This document shows, piece after piece, positions 1 to 11,500 of a stretch of DNA of 64,000 nucleotides. This DNA comes from Sorghum bicolor (taxonomy: Eukaryota > Streptophyta > Magnoliopsida > Poales > Poaceae), in assembly GCF_000003195.3 (NCBI RefSeq), contig NC_012873.2:28094547-28158546 (forward strand). Reading direction: 5' to 3'. The translations under genes and the position numbers were made by a program. Position 1 is the first letter of the stretch. The number at the start of each line of letters is the position of its first letter. Below the pieces are notes generated by a model. It was given only the letters and a program-made list of their open reading frames with translations. It was not told where the DNA came from and did not search any database.

Positions 1-2
1 TC

Positions 3-551
3 ACCTCTCTTGATGAAGATGTTGACAACCAAGATAAGATCACATTTGGTGACAATTCAAAAGGCAAGGTCAAGGGACTAGGAAAGGTTGCTATATCAAA
101 TGACAACTCCATCACCAATGTGCTCTACGTGCAATCATTGAGTTTCAATTTGCTCTCGCTTGGACAACTTTGTGATCTTGGTTTTGAATGCTTATTCAAG
201 AAGAAGGAAGTAATTGTGACCAAGGAGGATGACAATGAAGTGATATTCAAAGGCTTCCGAAACAACAACTTATATGTAGTTGATTTCTCATCCGATGAAG
301 TTGATGTCAAGACTTGCTTATTCACCAAGACCTCACTTGGTTGGTTGTGGCATAGAAGGTTAGCACATGTTGGAATGGGCACACTCAAGAAGTTTATGAA
401 GAAAGAATTGATTAGAGGCTTGAAGGATGTGACATTTGAAAAAGACAAGCTTATAGTGCATGTCAAGCCGGCAAGCAAGTTGCAAACACTCATCCAACCA
501 AGGCCTATCTCTCTACTTCAAGAGTGCTTGAGCTACTTCACATGGATCTAA
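3..551 (+). pseudogene. pol: S0 pol fragment: end of protease region and GAG-pre-integrase zinc-binding domain
   Basis: An open frame runs from the window start. It contains a stretch typical of the region after copia protease (KITFGDNSKGKVKG, then VLYVQSLSFNLLSLGQLCD) and the pre-integrase signature WHRRLAHVG. The following zinc-binding cysteine pair (SACQAGK) is in another frame, so about one base has been lost near 452-456 (compare ...KDKL and the ACQAGK frame). The frame ends at a stop at 549-551, but the integrase start (HMDLIGPTT) is readable in the shifted frame from about 530 to 621. There E1 interrupts it, inside the codons for VDDYS. Confidence 0.85.
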
Positions 552-616
552 TTGGGCCAACCACATATGCTAGTCTTGGAGGCAACAAATATTGCTTGGT
601 CATAGTTGATGATTAC

Positions 617-621
617 TCCTC
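617..621. repeat. Target-site duplication of E1 (tcctc), left copy
   Basis: The five bases tcctc at 617-621 directly precede the TGTTGATG end of E1. They recur at 12958-12962 right after its TCAACA end. Removing E1 and one copy rejoins the S0 integrase codons (VDDYS then YTWTFFF), which proves the insertion point. Confidence 0.97.
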
Positions 622-1298
622 TGTTGATGCAAAAACTGATCTGCAAACACAAAGGGCTAATACCCGATTCAAACGTTAAGGCGTGCCAGCTGATTTGACC
701 TTACTATCGGCAAAGGTGATAACTCGAATACTTTAGTCCTGACAACAGCGATGCGCCCGGATGTCACGGCTAAGAGGTACTCATGCGGAACTCGAGAACA
801 CGCCGAGCTTAAGTCGACGAATTCCTAAGAACTCGTAATAAAAGGAAAAAAGGTATGACGAAGTCGTCGAAAAGTAGATACTGGAATATGAGTAAAAACG
901 TGTATTTGATTGATTTCTTGATATCTTGATTACAAGGTCCTAGGGTTTATATTTATACCCTGCTCAAAGAGCTACGACCAGACACGATTAGAATTCGAGT
1001 TCCAAATTACACGGAACCCGTATACAAAACGATGCAAATAACTAAGGAAATAATAAAACTATCCTTCGTGACAAACCGAAACTCCTCCACATGACAACTG
1101 GCAGCTTCCGGACTCCTCCTTCGCGTCATCGGCAATCCCCTTGCCATCGGCAGACCTTTTTACCTGGTCATCGGCACCATATTACTGCCTGTGGACTTAG
1201 TCACATTCAACCTTTCCCTCATCGGCAACCATCCTTATTAGCAACCCGCATCGTACTGCCACCCTATCCTTGACACGTGCCCAAAAATGGTGTCAACA
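622..1298 (-). repeat. E1 3' LTR
   Basis: This is the downstream LTR of the minus-strand element. It matches 12281-12957 with about five substitutions that I can see, and it has TG...CA ends. A minus-strand TATA-like string (TATAAATATA, 948-957) marks the promoter core. The 677 bp hold five ATCGGC motifs, against less than one expected. Confidence 0.96.
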
Positions 1299-1311
1299 CA
1301 TGCCCCCCAGT
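1299..1311 (-). other. E1 polypurine tract
   Basis: On the minus strand the bases next to the 3' LTR read ACTGGGGGGCATG. This is the purine run expected to prime plus-strand DNA synthesis. The same string sits at the same place in E3 (42121-42133). Confidence 0.75.
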
Positions 1312-1938
1312 TTCGGAGTATAAAAACTATTAATGCTCCGAAATTCTCTGCAGTAATGATGCCTTTTCCGCAATTAATGCTCCTAATCTGGTAACCGACA
1401 ACCTCAATCTGGACAACTCTGATCCTAATCCTCCGCAGATTCCTCGAAATCCCCAACTTCCTAAACGGGCATCTTTCTTAGTCTTACATCGGCAACAATG
1501 CCGTTACAAAGATCTGCCGATGCTCTGCCCAGGAGATTCGCAAAAACGGTTACCTCCCCTCTATCCGCCCATCGGCAGGATGACCGTTATAGAATATCGC
1601 CGATGGACCGACCAGGAGATCGCGCACAGTAAAATATCTTTAGATAATGACCGCTTCCTGTCAAATCACCTGCACAATCCCTGGATTACCGTGCGAACAG
1701 TTACCATATCCACTTGAGTACCCTCGGGCTTCTCGGATGCGGCAAAGAAATAAGTCAGATTTGCCCTTGCCCATCTTGTCCTATAAATAGTTCCTTCTCA
1801 GGTACTCCTCCCCCGTTACACCATTCTGCCATCCAACTTCACTTTTCCAGCGGCGGCGCCATTCACAACCCTCAAGATCTCCGACAAGCATTCCTCTTCA
1901 TCAACTCCGGTGCCCTCCAGCGTCCTCTTCACGACAAG
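1312..1938 (+). promoter_or_regulatory. E1 promoter and leader region of the antisense gene
   Basis: No coding sequence is supported here. The + strand carries a clear TATA box, CTATAAATAG, at 1781-1790. About 150 bp of leader follow before the ATG at 1939. E3 has the same box on its minus strand at 41641-41650. The box faces away from gag-pol transcription, so the antisense gene appears to have its own promoter. Confidence 0.7.
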
Positions 1939-4900
1939 ATGGCCGTTGGCTTCGTCGTCCCTGAGGTCAGACTTCCGTCTCATCTGCTGTACCTTTTTCT
2001 TGCATTCCTGTTCATCTGCGATTCATCTTACCGAATATTTTCATTTTCCTTTTTCTTTTTCTTTGTATCTTTATTCCCCAAAACACTAGGAGTTGTCCAA
2101 CAAAATTGTCATCCCTACCGATCAACCACACCTTCAATGCCTCGGCCCTCTAGGGGATCCAGATCCAACCGACCTTATCAATGCAGAAACCAACAGGATT
2201 CCCTTTAGAGCTGAAAACTTTGCTTTAGATCTATGGAAAGACACCTTTCGCTCTTGGCCCAGCCCTACTGTAGGGTGGAAAGATTGGTTCTTGAGGGTCA
2301 GCAATTCTTATGAAGTTCAATGGGGTGAGAGGAAGTTAGCTCAATGCATTAGGCTATCCATTGCCGATATGCACAAGAACGAGTCATTGCTGATAGCTGC
2401 ATCTTACTTTTGGTCAGACACTCTCAACGCTTTTGTTTTTGGCCATGGCCCTGCTTCTCCTACCCTTGCCGATGTAGCCATGCTTACTGGGTTAGATATA
2501 TCTTCTGCCGATAGCACCCACTTTTTTGATACCGCCCCCAGTGCCAAAGTGGAGACTCGCGCTATCGGCGGTTGGTCAGGGTACATCCAGAAGTACCGCG
2601 GGAGAGGGCCTGTCACCATAAAGGAGCAAACCACCTTTCTGAACATGTGGCTAGACAAGTTTGTATTCTGTGGTCGATCGGCAGGACCGACTTCTGTCTA
2701 TCTATCGGCAGCAGAAAGGCTGGCTAGCGGCGGCCAATTTCCTCTCGGCCGTTATTTGCTCGGCGCTGTTTACCACCTTCTTCATCAGGTAGCCCAGAAA
2801 CTCCTGCTTGGCCAATCCATCGGCAACTTGGGAGGCCCCTGGTGGTTTATTAACATGTGGCTCAATCTGCACCTGCACAAGCGCCTTGATTTCAACTTGT
2901 TCTCACAGCACTTCCCAAGAGATATAGCCGAGAATCATGTGTTGGATGAAGAGGAATCGGCAACGCGTGCCCCCTTGAACTTTGGCGAAGCCGTTATAGT
3001 CTTACCCGGTTCAGGGAACAATCCGGATCAGATCGGCCGATTCTTCGAGACTCTGTATGAGGGTCTGGCCAGAGATGAACGACCATGGCTGGCTTATGAC
3101 GACCCAGACAGCATGCTCCCTCTGACCTTCAATCCATTTGATGAAGCTCTCGACAGGGACAATGAGGTGATGATGGCAATCGTGACTCCTAGAGCCATAC
3201 CAGTGAATTTCTTCGGTAGCACGAAAACCTCTCCCCAAACCTATGAATTTTATAATCCATCGGCATTAGCTCGCCAGCTAGCTTTCGGCCAATTGCCGAT
3301 TGCACTTCCTTATGCCGATGTAATAAAGCCCAGAGAACCCATCGCCAACCTCCTCGAGTGGACTCGAGTAGCCCAGCTACCACCAAATGCCGATACAGAT
3401 GTAGATCTGTCAGAATGGGTTCCAGCCGCCTTTATCACTCAAGCATACAAGCTATGGTGGGCAGAATGGAAAGAGAATCTATTCTGCAGATCGGCCCCCT
3501 CGTACCGCGGCATGATCGACCCCGAATACGAAGTCCCCGATGACACTGTAAGTATTTTAAACCGATGTCTCATTTTCCAATATCATTCCCATCGGTAACT
3601 TACCTCTGTATTCCTTTTGCAGATTGACAGCACCCCCCATCGGTTAGCAGGAGTGGCAAGCCGATCGACTTATTCCCATCAGGCCCGATTTCCTCAATCG
3701 GCCATAATGCTCCCACTCTGGCTTCCATCGTGCACCGGGGTGCGCGCCTCAAGAAAGTTACCACCAGGAAAACTCAGACACCACCAACGGTAACTGCTTC
3801 CACTCTGGCGCAAGCTTTCAAGGCAATCTGTTAAAACCCTTTTGTATTTATGCTGACTATCTTTGTATCGGCTATCTGTGCTCATAAACTCCTTTTTGTT
3901 GTTGCAGCAAACTGGTGCATCGGCAAAAGCCAAACGCCAAGGTGCCGATGCCCCCCAGTCTAGCCAGCCAAAGAGGAAGGGCATCCAAGGTGCTAAGGCT
4001 GGAACAAAGCGCCAGAAAGTGGCAACTCCTCCTCCTCCTCCGGTGTTTCCAATCCCGGTGGAATCTTCCCCTTCTTCTCCAGAAGTCCAGGCACAGCAAG
4101 CACCATCTCCACAACCAACACAGGAAGCACCACAGATGGAAGAACCCCAGCAGGAAGGACTTCAAACGGAAGGTATATCAGCTGACGTAGGTGAACAAAC
4201 AACTGGCCCGGCAGGTCCAGTTATATCATCGGCGGTTTCCTCGATTCAGGCAACTGTTGTTCCTCCTCCGGGTAACATATCTCAACAATACTTCCACCGA
4301 TAAACTTATTCTCATTTAGTCTCATAATCCTTCCTGTCTTCTTTCAGGCGATATCGTTCCATCGGCAACATTTGCCGATCAACCTGTAGTTCCATCGGCA
4401 TCTCTGAGTCAAAGGCAAGAAATCGCCTTGAAGCAAGTAAGTCATCCACTTTTCCACCAGTATCGTCTGCCGAAGTTTTGACCATAAAACTGACTTATTT
4501 CATCTTCATTTTTAGGAACAAGATTCTCCCAACAGCTTATTCTCCTTCGCCATTGATATCTTCGAAGAAGAAGGCGAGGAAGCAAGCTCCTCTCGGGCAG
4601 TTGGAACTGTATCGGCAGAAACCAGAGCTAAGCTGGAAGAGCTATCGGCCATACTTCATCAAGACACAACTCAACTGGTCAACGATTCTGACCCAGCCAA
4701 AGCCCTGTTCAAGACCCTTAGAGGCCAAATTCCTGCCGATGCTGAAGAAACACTCTTCCATGCTGCACATCTAGAAAGCCGCCAGCTACAGTACCAGAGA
4801 GCTGCTCAACGCCTTGCCGATAGAGCCGCTCAAATCCAGCTTTCTGAGGAGATGATGAAGGAAAAACTCTTAGCCGATGAGAAACATAAGAACATCGGCA

Positions 4901-5211
4901 CCTTAAAGTCCTCAGGTGATGCACTGAAGCAGAAAGTGTCTGATCTATCGGCAAAAAGAGAAGCTCTACTGGCCGAACTCAAGCAAGTAGAGGACGCTCT
5001 GTCCCAAGCCCAGCAAGAAGAAAGTCAACAGCCGGAGACCATCAAACACCTTGAACAAGAACGAAACGTCCATGGTCGCAAAGCGCTGCAGCTGAAGAGG
5101 AAGCTGAAGCCGATAGAAGGTTCTGCCGATGACGATATCAAAGAGATAGAGACAGCCAATCAGATTCGGCTGCGCGCCATATCAACAATCCAAGCGCTGC
5201 TGAACATCTGA
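1939..5211 (+). pseudogene. E1 antisense six-exon gene: plant mobile domain plus coiled coil (1-nt deletion)
   Basis: My exon model is 1939-1965, 2090-3547, 3623-3822, 3908-4271, 4348-4436 and 4516-5211. Introns are GT-AG except the third, which uses a GC donor (AAG|GCAATC). That choice is the one that keeps the frame. Exon 2 encodes a plant mobile domain (PMD, 'aminotransferase-like' family), with YFWSDTLNAF and SPTLADVAMLTGLDI as recognisable stretches. Exon 4 is basic, then rich in proline and glutamine (TPPPPPVFPIP). Exon 6 is a long charged coiled coil ending in QALLNI. Exon 3 is one base shorter than in E3 (near 3632-3640), which leads to a stop near 3791, so this copy is probably inactive. 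Function is unknown. Host PMD proteins MAIN and MAIL1 act in transposon silencing in Arabidopsis. Confidence 0.8.
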
Positions 5212-5356
5212 AGCTTTCATCGGCAACACACCTTTGTTTTTCCGCTTTTAGCTTTTAGTCTAGCCGATAAGACTGTTATTGGCATCTTTTGAAACATTAA
5301 GTCTGCCCCCGAACATTTAAATCCAGCCGATAGGAGTGTTATCGGAACTTAAACCT

Positions 5357-8300
5357 TTATGCGTCGACCCATATGCTGGGGTAGTACTTCTTTAAATATT
5401 TGCCATTTAATGCTCTGGGAAATTCAACTCCTTCGAGAGTTTCTAGAATATAGGCATTACCAGGAACTGAGTGTCTTATCCGATAAGGACCTTCCCAACT
5501 AGGAGACCACTTCCCAAACTTCGAACTTTTAGTCCCGACTGGCAAAATCAACTTCCATACCAAATCCCCATCGGCAAATTCCTTAGCCTTTACTTTTTTA
5601 TCATACCATCTAGCAACTCTCTTCTTATTTTCTTCTATACTCATTAAAGCCTTTAACCGATGCCCTGCTAAATCATCTAACTCATCGGTCATCAAAGTGG
5701 CATAATCATCGGCAGCTAATTGATCTTGAAAAGATAATCGCCTAGATCCAGCCTTAATCTCCCAAGGCAATACTGCATCATGTCCATACACCAATTGATA
5801 GGGTGACACCTTGGTTGATCCATGACAAGCCATCCGATAAGACCACAGTGCTTCATTTAGCAATGTATGCCACCGCCTAGGATTTTCTTCAATCTTTCGT
5901 TTAATAAGCTTGATAATTCCTTTGTTAGACGCTTCGGCCTGCCCGTTGGCTTGAGCATAGTAAGGAGAAGAATTCAACACTTTAATTCCCATACCGATTG
6001 CGAATTCATCGAACTCCCCCGACGTGAACATGGTGCCCTGATCGGTAGTAATCGTTTGGGGAATCCCAAATCGGTAAATAATATGCTCCTTCACAAAATC
6101 AATCATATTGGCCGATGTGACTTTCTTCAAAGGAATAGCTTCGACCCACTTAGTGAAATAGTCAGTGGCAACTAGAATGAACTTATGCCCTTTGCTAGAT
6201 GGTGGATAAATCTGGCCGATCAGATCGATGGCCCACCCCCGGAACGGCCAAGGTTTTATTATAGGATTCATAGCCGATGCGGGTGCTCTCTGGATATTAC
6301 CGAACTTTTGACAACCTTGACATCCCTTGAAATATTTAAAACAATCTTCAAGTATGGTTGGCCAAAAATATCCGTTCCTTCGAATCATCCACTTCATCTT
6401 AAAAGCTGACTGATGCGCTCCACACACTCCTTCATGGATTTCCCCCATCAATCCTCTGGCTTCATCATCACCCAAGCATCGGAGAAGAATTCCGTCGATA
6501 GTTCGATAATACAATTCATTTTCAAGGAGCACATACTTGGTCGCTTGAAATCGAACCCGTCTTTCAACTTTTTTAGACGGATCTTCTAGATAGTCGATAA
6601 TTTCTTTCCTCCAATCACCGGCATTGACTGCCGATGTTGCATTAATCATTGGCTGATATCCTGAGGCATGCTGGGCTAACCGATTAGCGTCTTCATTATG
6701 CGATCGGGGAACATGCTCCAATCGGAAGTTCTTGAATTCCTTTAACAGTTGCATACTTCTCTCGAAATAGGTTATGAGAACTTCACTTCGGCATTCATAG
6801 CTTCCGGCCAATTGATTTATAACCAACATAGAATCCCCGAATATTTCAACGGCATCAGCACGAACCTCTCTTAACAACTCCAATCCCTTGATCAGAGCTT
6901 GATACTCAGCCTGATTATTTGTTGATGTAGCAACAATCGGCAAGGAAAACTCATATTTCCTCCCCTTAGGAGAAACCAATACAATGCCGATTCCTGCCCC
7001 TCGGTCACAGGTAGATCCATCAAAGAAGAGCGTCCAGGGTGCAATTTTCAAGGTTTCCACTAGACCGCAATGCTGAGTCACAAAATCGGCCATGATCTGC
7101 CCTTTGACTGCCTTAGCCGATTCGTAACGCAAATCGAACTCCGACAGTGCTAAAATCCATTTACCGATCCTACCACTCATAATCGGCATAGATAGCATGT
7201 ATCGGACCACGTCATCTTTGCAAACAACAGCACATTCAGCCGACAACAGGAAATGTCTCAGCTTGATACATGAAAAATATAAGCATAAGCACAGTTTCTC
7301 AATGGCCGAATACCTGGTTTCAGCATCAATCAACCTCCTACTCAAATAATAAATTACTCTCTCTTTCCCTTCAAATTCTTGAACTAAAGCTGAACCGATA
7401 ACCGATCCATCGGTAGATAAATATAATTTGAAGGGTTTCCCTTGTTGAGGTGGAACTAAAACTGGAGGATTTACTAGATACTTTTTGATTTCATCCAGAG
7501 CCAACTGTTGTTCTTCTCCCCAAACAAACTCTTGATCGGCTTTCAATTTAAGAAGAGGACTGAACGCACGAATCCTTCCAGACAAATTTGATATAAATCT
7601 TCTGATAAAATTTACCTTGCCGATCAAGGATTGGAGCTCGGTTTTATTGGTAGGGGCCACTATTTTATTGATGGCATCAATAGATCTTCGACTAATTTCA
7701 ATACCCCTCTGATGTACCAGGAAACCAAGAAACTGCCCTGCCGATACGCCAAATGCACACTTGTTGGGATTCATCTTCAACCCATGCTTCCTTGTGCACT
7801 CCAACACTTTTCGTAAATCGGCAAGATGCTTTGAGAAATCTTCAGACTTGACCACCACATCATCAATGTAAATTTCTACGATCTTGCCGATGAACTCATG
7901 AAATATAAAATTCGTAGCTCTTTGATAAGTAGCACCAGCATTCTTTAACCCAAAAGTCATGACTATCCACTCAAATAGTCCAACATGACCAGGACACCTG
8001 AACGCGGTTTTTGGAATATCCTCCTCTGCCATGAATATTTGATTGTAACCTGCATTACCATCCATGAAGCTGATGACCCGATGGCCAGCCGCAGCATCAA
8101 CCAGTAGATCGGCGACAGGCATCGGGTATCCATCCATCGGCGTAGCTTTATTGAGATTCCTGAAATCAATGCACACCCAAAGCTTCCCGTTCTTCTTGTA
8201 AACCGGAACAACATTGGATATCCATTCGGCATACCGACACTGCCGAATAAACTTAGCTTCAATAAGTTTAGTGATTTCGGCCTTAATATCAGGTAGAATG

Positions 8301-8590
8301 TTAGGATTACATCGGCGGGCTGGTTGCTGATGTGGCCAAAATCCAGACTTGATGGGTAACCGATGTTCGACAATTGATCGGTCTAGACCAGGCATCTCTG
8401 TATAATCCCAAGCAAAGCAATCTTTATATTCCTTTAACAAACTAGTCAATTGTTGCTTACATTCAGGATCTAATTTAGCACTAATAAAAGTAGGCCTAGG
8501 CTTATCACCACTACCTATATCTACTTCTACCAAATCATCGGCCGATGTGAATCCCTGGCCTAATTTTCCATCATCGGCGAATCTATCCAT
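5357..8590 (-). CDS. pol: E1 Pol: RT, RNase H, second RNase H-like domain, integrase
   Basis: This is an uninterrupted 1077-residue frame. Reverse transcriptase covers about residues 70-290, with motif A aspartate in FMDGNAGYNQ (D177) and YIDD at 241-244. A degenerate retroviral-type RNase H follows (about 380-500). Then comes a second RNase H of cellular type (LFFDGSTCDRGAG, NNQAEYQALI), a hallmark of the Tat lineage. Integrase has a zinc-binding H-H-C-C region and a D-D-E core (AIDLIG, TTDQGTMF, GQAEASNK). There is no chromodomain. The start ATG overlaps the gag stop as TAATG. One oddity: the RT motif GKLRVCIDFR of E3 reads GKLWVCIDFR here, so a conserved arginine is lost (CGG to TGG) and RT may be impaired. 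Confidence 0.94.
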   Translation of the reverse strand: MDRFADDGKLGQGFTSADDLVEVDIGSGDKPRPTFISAKLDPECKQQLTSLLKEYKDCFAWDYTEMPGLDRSIVEHRLPIKSGFWPHQQPARRCNPNILPDIKAEITKLIEAKFIRQCRYAEWISNVVPVYKKNGKLWVCIDFRNLNKATPMDGYPMPVADLLVDAAAGHRVISFMDGNAGYNQIFMAEEDIPKTAFRCPGHVGLFEWIVMTFGLKNAGATYQRATNFIFHEFIGKIVEIYIDDVVVKSEDFSKHLADLRKVLECTRKHGLKMNPNKCAFGVSAGQFLGFLVHQRGIEISRRSIDAINKIVAPTNKTELQSLIGKVNFIRRFISNLSGRIRAFSPLLKLKADQEFVWGEEQQLALDEIKKYLVNPPVLVPPQQGKPFKLYLSTDGSVIGSALVQEFEGKERVIYYLSRRLIDAETRYSAIEKLCLCLYFSCIKLRHFLLSAECAVVCKDDVVRYMLSMPIMSGRIGKWILALSEFDLRYESAKAVKGQIMADFVTQHCGLVETLKIAPWTLFFDGSTCDRGAGIGIVLVSPKGRKYEFSLPIVATSTNNQAEYQALIKGLELLREVRADAVEIFGDSMLVINQLAGSYECRSEVLITYFERSMQLLKEFKNFRLEHVPRSHNEDANRLAQHASGYQPMINATSAVNAGDWRKEIIDYLEDPSKKVERRVRFQATKYVLLENELYYRTIDGILLRCLGDDEARGLMGEIHEGVCGAHQSAFKMKWMIRRNGYFWPTILEDCFKYFKGCQGCQKFGNIQRAPASAMNPIIKPWPFRGWAIDLIGQIYPPSSKGHKFILVATDYFTKWVEAIPLKKVTSANMIDFVKEHIIYRFGIPQTITTDQGTMFTSGEFDEFAIGMGIKVLNSSPYYAQANGQAEASNKGIIKLIKRKIEENPRRWHTLLNEALWSYRMACHGSTKVSPYQLVYGHDAVLPWEIKAGSRRLSFQDQLAADDYATLMTDELDDLAGHRLKALMSIEENKKRVARWYDKKVKAKEFADGDLVWKLILPVGTKSSKFGKWSPSWEGPYRIRHSVPGNAYILETLEGVEFPRALNGKYLKKYYPSIWVDA

Positions 8591-11500
8591 TAAAAACCAT
8601 CGTCAGAACCGACTGTTTGGATCGGTTGAATCTCATAATCGGCAACTTTGAGAAAATCTTTCTCCCAAACTTCTCCTGAAATGCACCTAGTCCTTTCATA
8701 AGTATCCGCTTTTGCCGATGCGATAACATAAGAAGAATCCCCTGGGACGATCTCAATCTTGTCACCTACCCACTGAACCAAGCACTGATGCATCGTAGAT
8801 GGGACACAACAATTGGCATGAATCCAATCTCTCCCCAATAATAAATTGTAGGCACCTTTTCCGCTGATCACGAAAAAGGTTGTCGGCAAGGTTTTGCTGC
8901 CGATGGTCAACTCTGCACATATCGCCCCCTTGACCGGAGACACGTTTCCCTCAAAGTCTTTGAGCATCATATCGGTCTTGGTCAAATCTTGATCCCCTTT
9001 CCCAAGCTTCCGATATACTGCATACGGCATAATATTAATAGCACCTCCACCATCAACTAGGATCTTAGTCATTGGCTGCCCATCAACCCTTCCTTTGAGG
9101 AACAAAGCTTTAAGATGCTGCCTCTCGTTATCGGCAGGTTTCTCAAAGATAGCCGTCATCGGATCCAGAGCCAACTGAGCTATCTGATCAGAAAATCCCA
9201 ACTCATCGTCACTGGCTGGTGCAAGAAACTCCATCGGCAACATGAATACCATGTTGACGCCTGCCGATGGACCTTCCCTCTTAGTGTCTGCCGGCTGCCG
9301 ACTTTCAGAACTCTCTCCTTTATTTAACTCCTCTTGCCTTTCTCGTTGCAACCTCCTTTTCTGTGTCTTGGTTAATCCTTGAGGGCACCATGGAGGAAGT
9401 GGCCTTTGCCTTACTGCCGGGCGTCGGTTCTCCCTTGACTCCATACGATGTGTGTTAGCATCTCTGCAAAATATGAACTCATCGGGAACCCGCGCATTAG
9501 CCATCTCCTCAAGCTCTTCCTGGTTCCTGGGAAAATACTGGACACGGTCACCGAGCCGATCGCGAACACTAAGCCTGCCCCCCAGCCGATCTTGAACTGA
9601 CGCCCTTCCTCTGATTGGCCCATTAAATCGCCGTTCATCATCATGATAACGCCGATCGGTTCTACCGTACCGATCATAACCGTTGCACTCAGGGCAGTCT
9701 CTGACAGTAGGAAGCTTGATATTTTCCTCCCAACAATGGATGAAGAAGGGACAATTCCAATGATCCCTGTGCCGATTCCACTCCTGTCGGCGTCTTTCTT
9801 CTTCCCGTCGATAATCTTCCTGCTGGCGCCGATACCGATCTTCCCGCTGTTGCCAATTTTCTCGAGGCCTTCTATGAGTTATGACAATACCAGATCGAGG
9901 AAGTCTTCCTGAGCTAGCTCCTTCCTGGACCAAGCCCTTACTTCTTGCATCGGCGGTAGTAACTTGATGCTGAGGATCTACCGATGCACTCTTCTCAGCT
10001 GTCTCCGACGTTAAGACCTTAGCCTTCCCCTTAGCGTCCAACATGTTTGTCGGGAAAGGATGTTGGTCTATCTTCATCGGCTTCTGGGCTTTAGAACTGT
10101 CAAACTTGATCCTCCCCGACTCTATAGCCGATTGCAGCTGCTGTCTGAATACTTTGCACTCGTTGGTGTCATGTGAAGTTGCATTATGCCACTTGCAATA
10201 TCTCATCCTCTTCAACTCTTCTGCCGACGGGATCACGTGGTTAGGTGACAGTTTGATTTGACCTTCCTGAAGTAGAAAGTCAAATATCCTATCGGCCTTG
10301 GCGGTGTCAAAGGCAAACTTCTCTGGTTCCTTCAGCCCAAAAGGACAAGACATCGGCTTCTTGTTTTTTACCCACTCTGCCAAACCGATTACTGGTTCCT
10401 CGTCGGAATCTGAGCTTGTTGCTTCGTCAACAAATGACACTTTCTTATTCCATGCCCTCTTAGGCTCGAAAGGCTTGACGTCTTGATCAGATATCCTCTG
10501 CACCAAATGACTTAAACTTTCGAACTCCTGAGAGGCATACTTATCCCTGATATGTGGCAACAAACCCTGGAAAGCCAAATCGGCTAGCTGCCGATCATCC
10601 AGAACCAGGCTATAGCATTTATTCTTGACCTCTCGTATCCTCTGCACAAATCCTTCAACCGACTCATCATTACGTTGCCTCAACTTGACCAAGTCGGTGA
10701 TCTTCTTCTCATGAACCCCCGAGAAGAAGTATCTGTGGAATTGCTTTTCTAGATCGGCCCAAGTAATTACTGAGTTGGGAGGTAATGATATGAACCAAGT
10801 AAAGGCCGATCCAGACAATGATGATGAAAATAGACGAACCCTCAATTCGTCCCTATTACCAGCCTCTCCACATTGAATAATGAACCTGTTGACGTGCTCC
10901 ATAGTTGACGTGTCGTCCTGTCCCGAACACTTTGTAAAATCCGGTACCTTGTACCGATGTGGAAGCGGGATCAAATCATACGCTGGAGGATATGGTGTCC
11001 GATAAGAATAAGTGTTGACTTTGGGTTTTATCCCAAATTGTTCCCTCATTACTTCAGCAATCTTATCGGCCCAATACGCATCGGCATCTTGCCGATGAGG
11101 CGGCTGCGGATCTGGCATTTGGTGGCGAACCTCCACGTGTCTGTTAGGGGCGTGACCTTGGAACATTGTATTGGTCACCTGTCCTCCAATCTGCGGACTA
11201 CCAAACTGCTGTCCACCGATTGTCTGTCCTCCGAGTTGCTGTCCAAAATTTATTGGCTGGTTGGGAATCCCCTGACCTTGGAACCCGGGATAAACCTGCC
11301 CTTGCTGGAACCCCGTAGTCTGATAACCCTGCTCGGGCGATTGTGGAAAGGCTTGCTGTCCAAGCCATCCATTATTCGCATTCATCGGCATAGGTGCTGC
11401 CGATGATTGGTAATTGGGTACCGTCGTTGAATTGACATACCCCGACTGGGCCATAGACCTCTGTTGCATCAGCATTGACTCTGCCGATGCGTTGGGCATC

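Noticed and set aside
3830..3836. GT donor for intron 3 of the E1 antisense gene (ct|gttaaa)
   Set aside because: It puts exon 4 in the wrong frame, and E3 has a different sequence there. The GC donor eight bases upstream keeps the frame in both copies.
3872..4202. Minus-strand open frames opposite the antisense gene exon 4
   Set aside because: They are shadows of the proline-rich exon and run through its introns.
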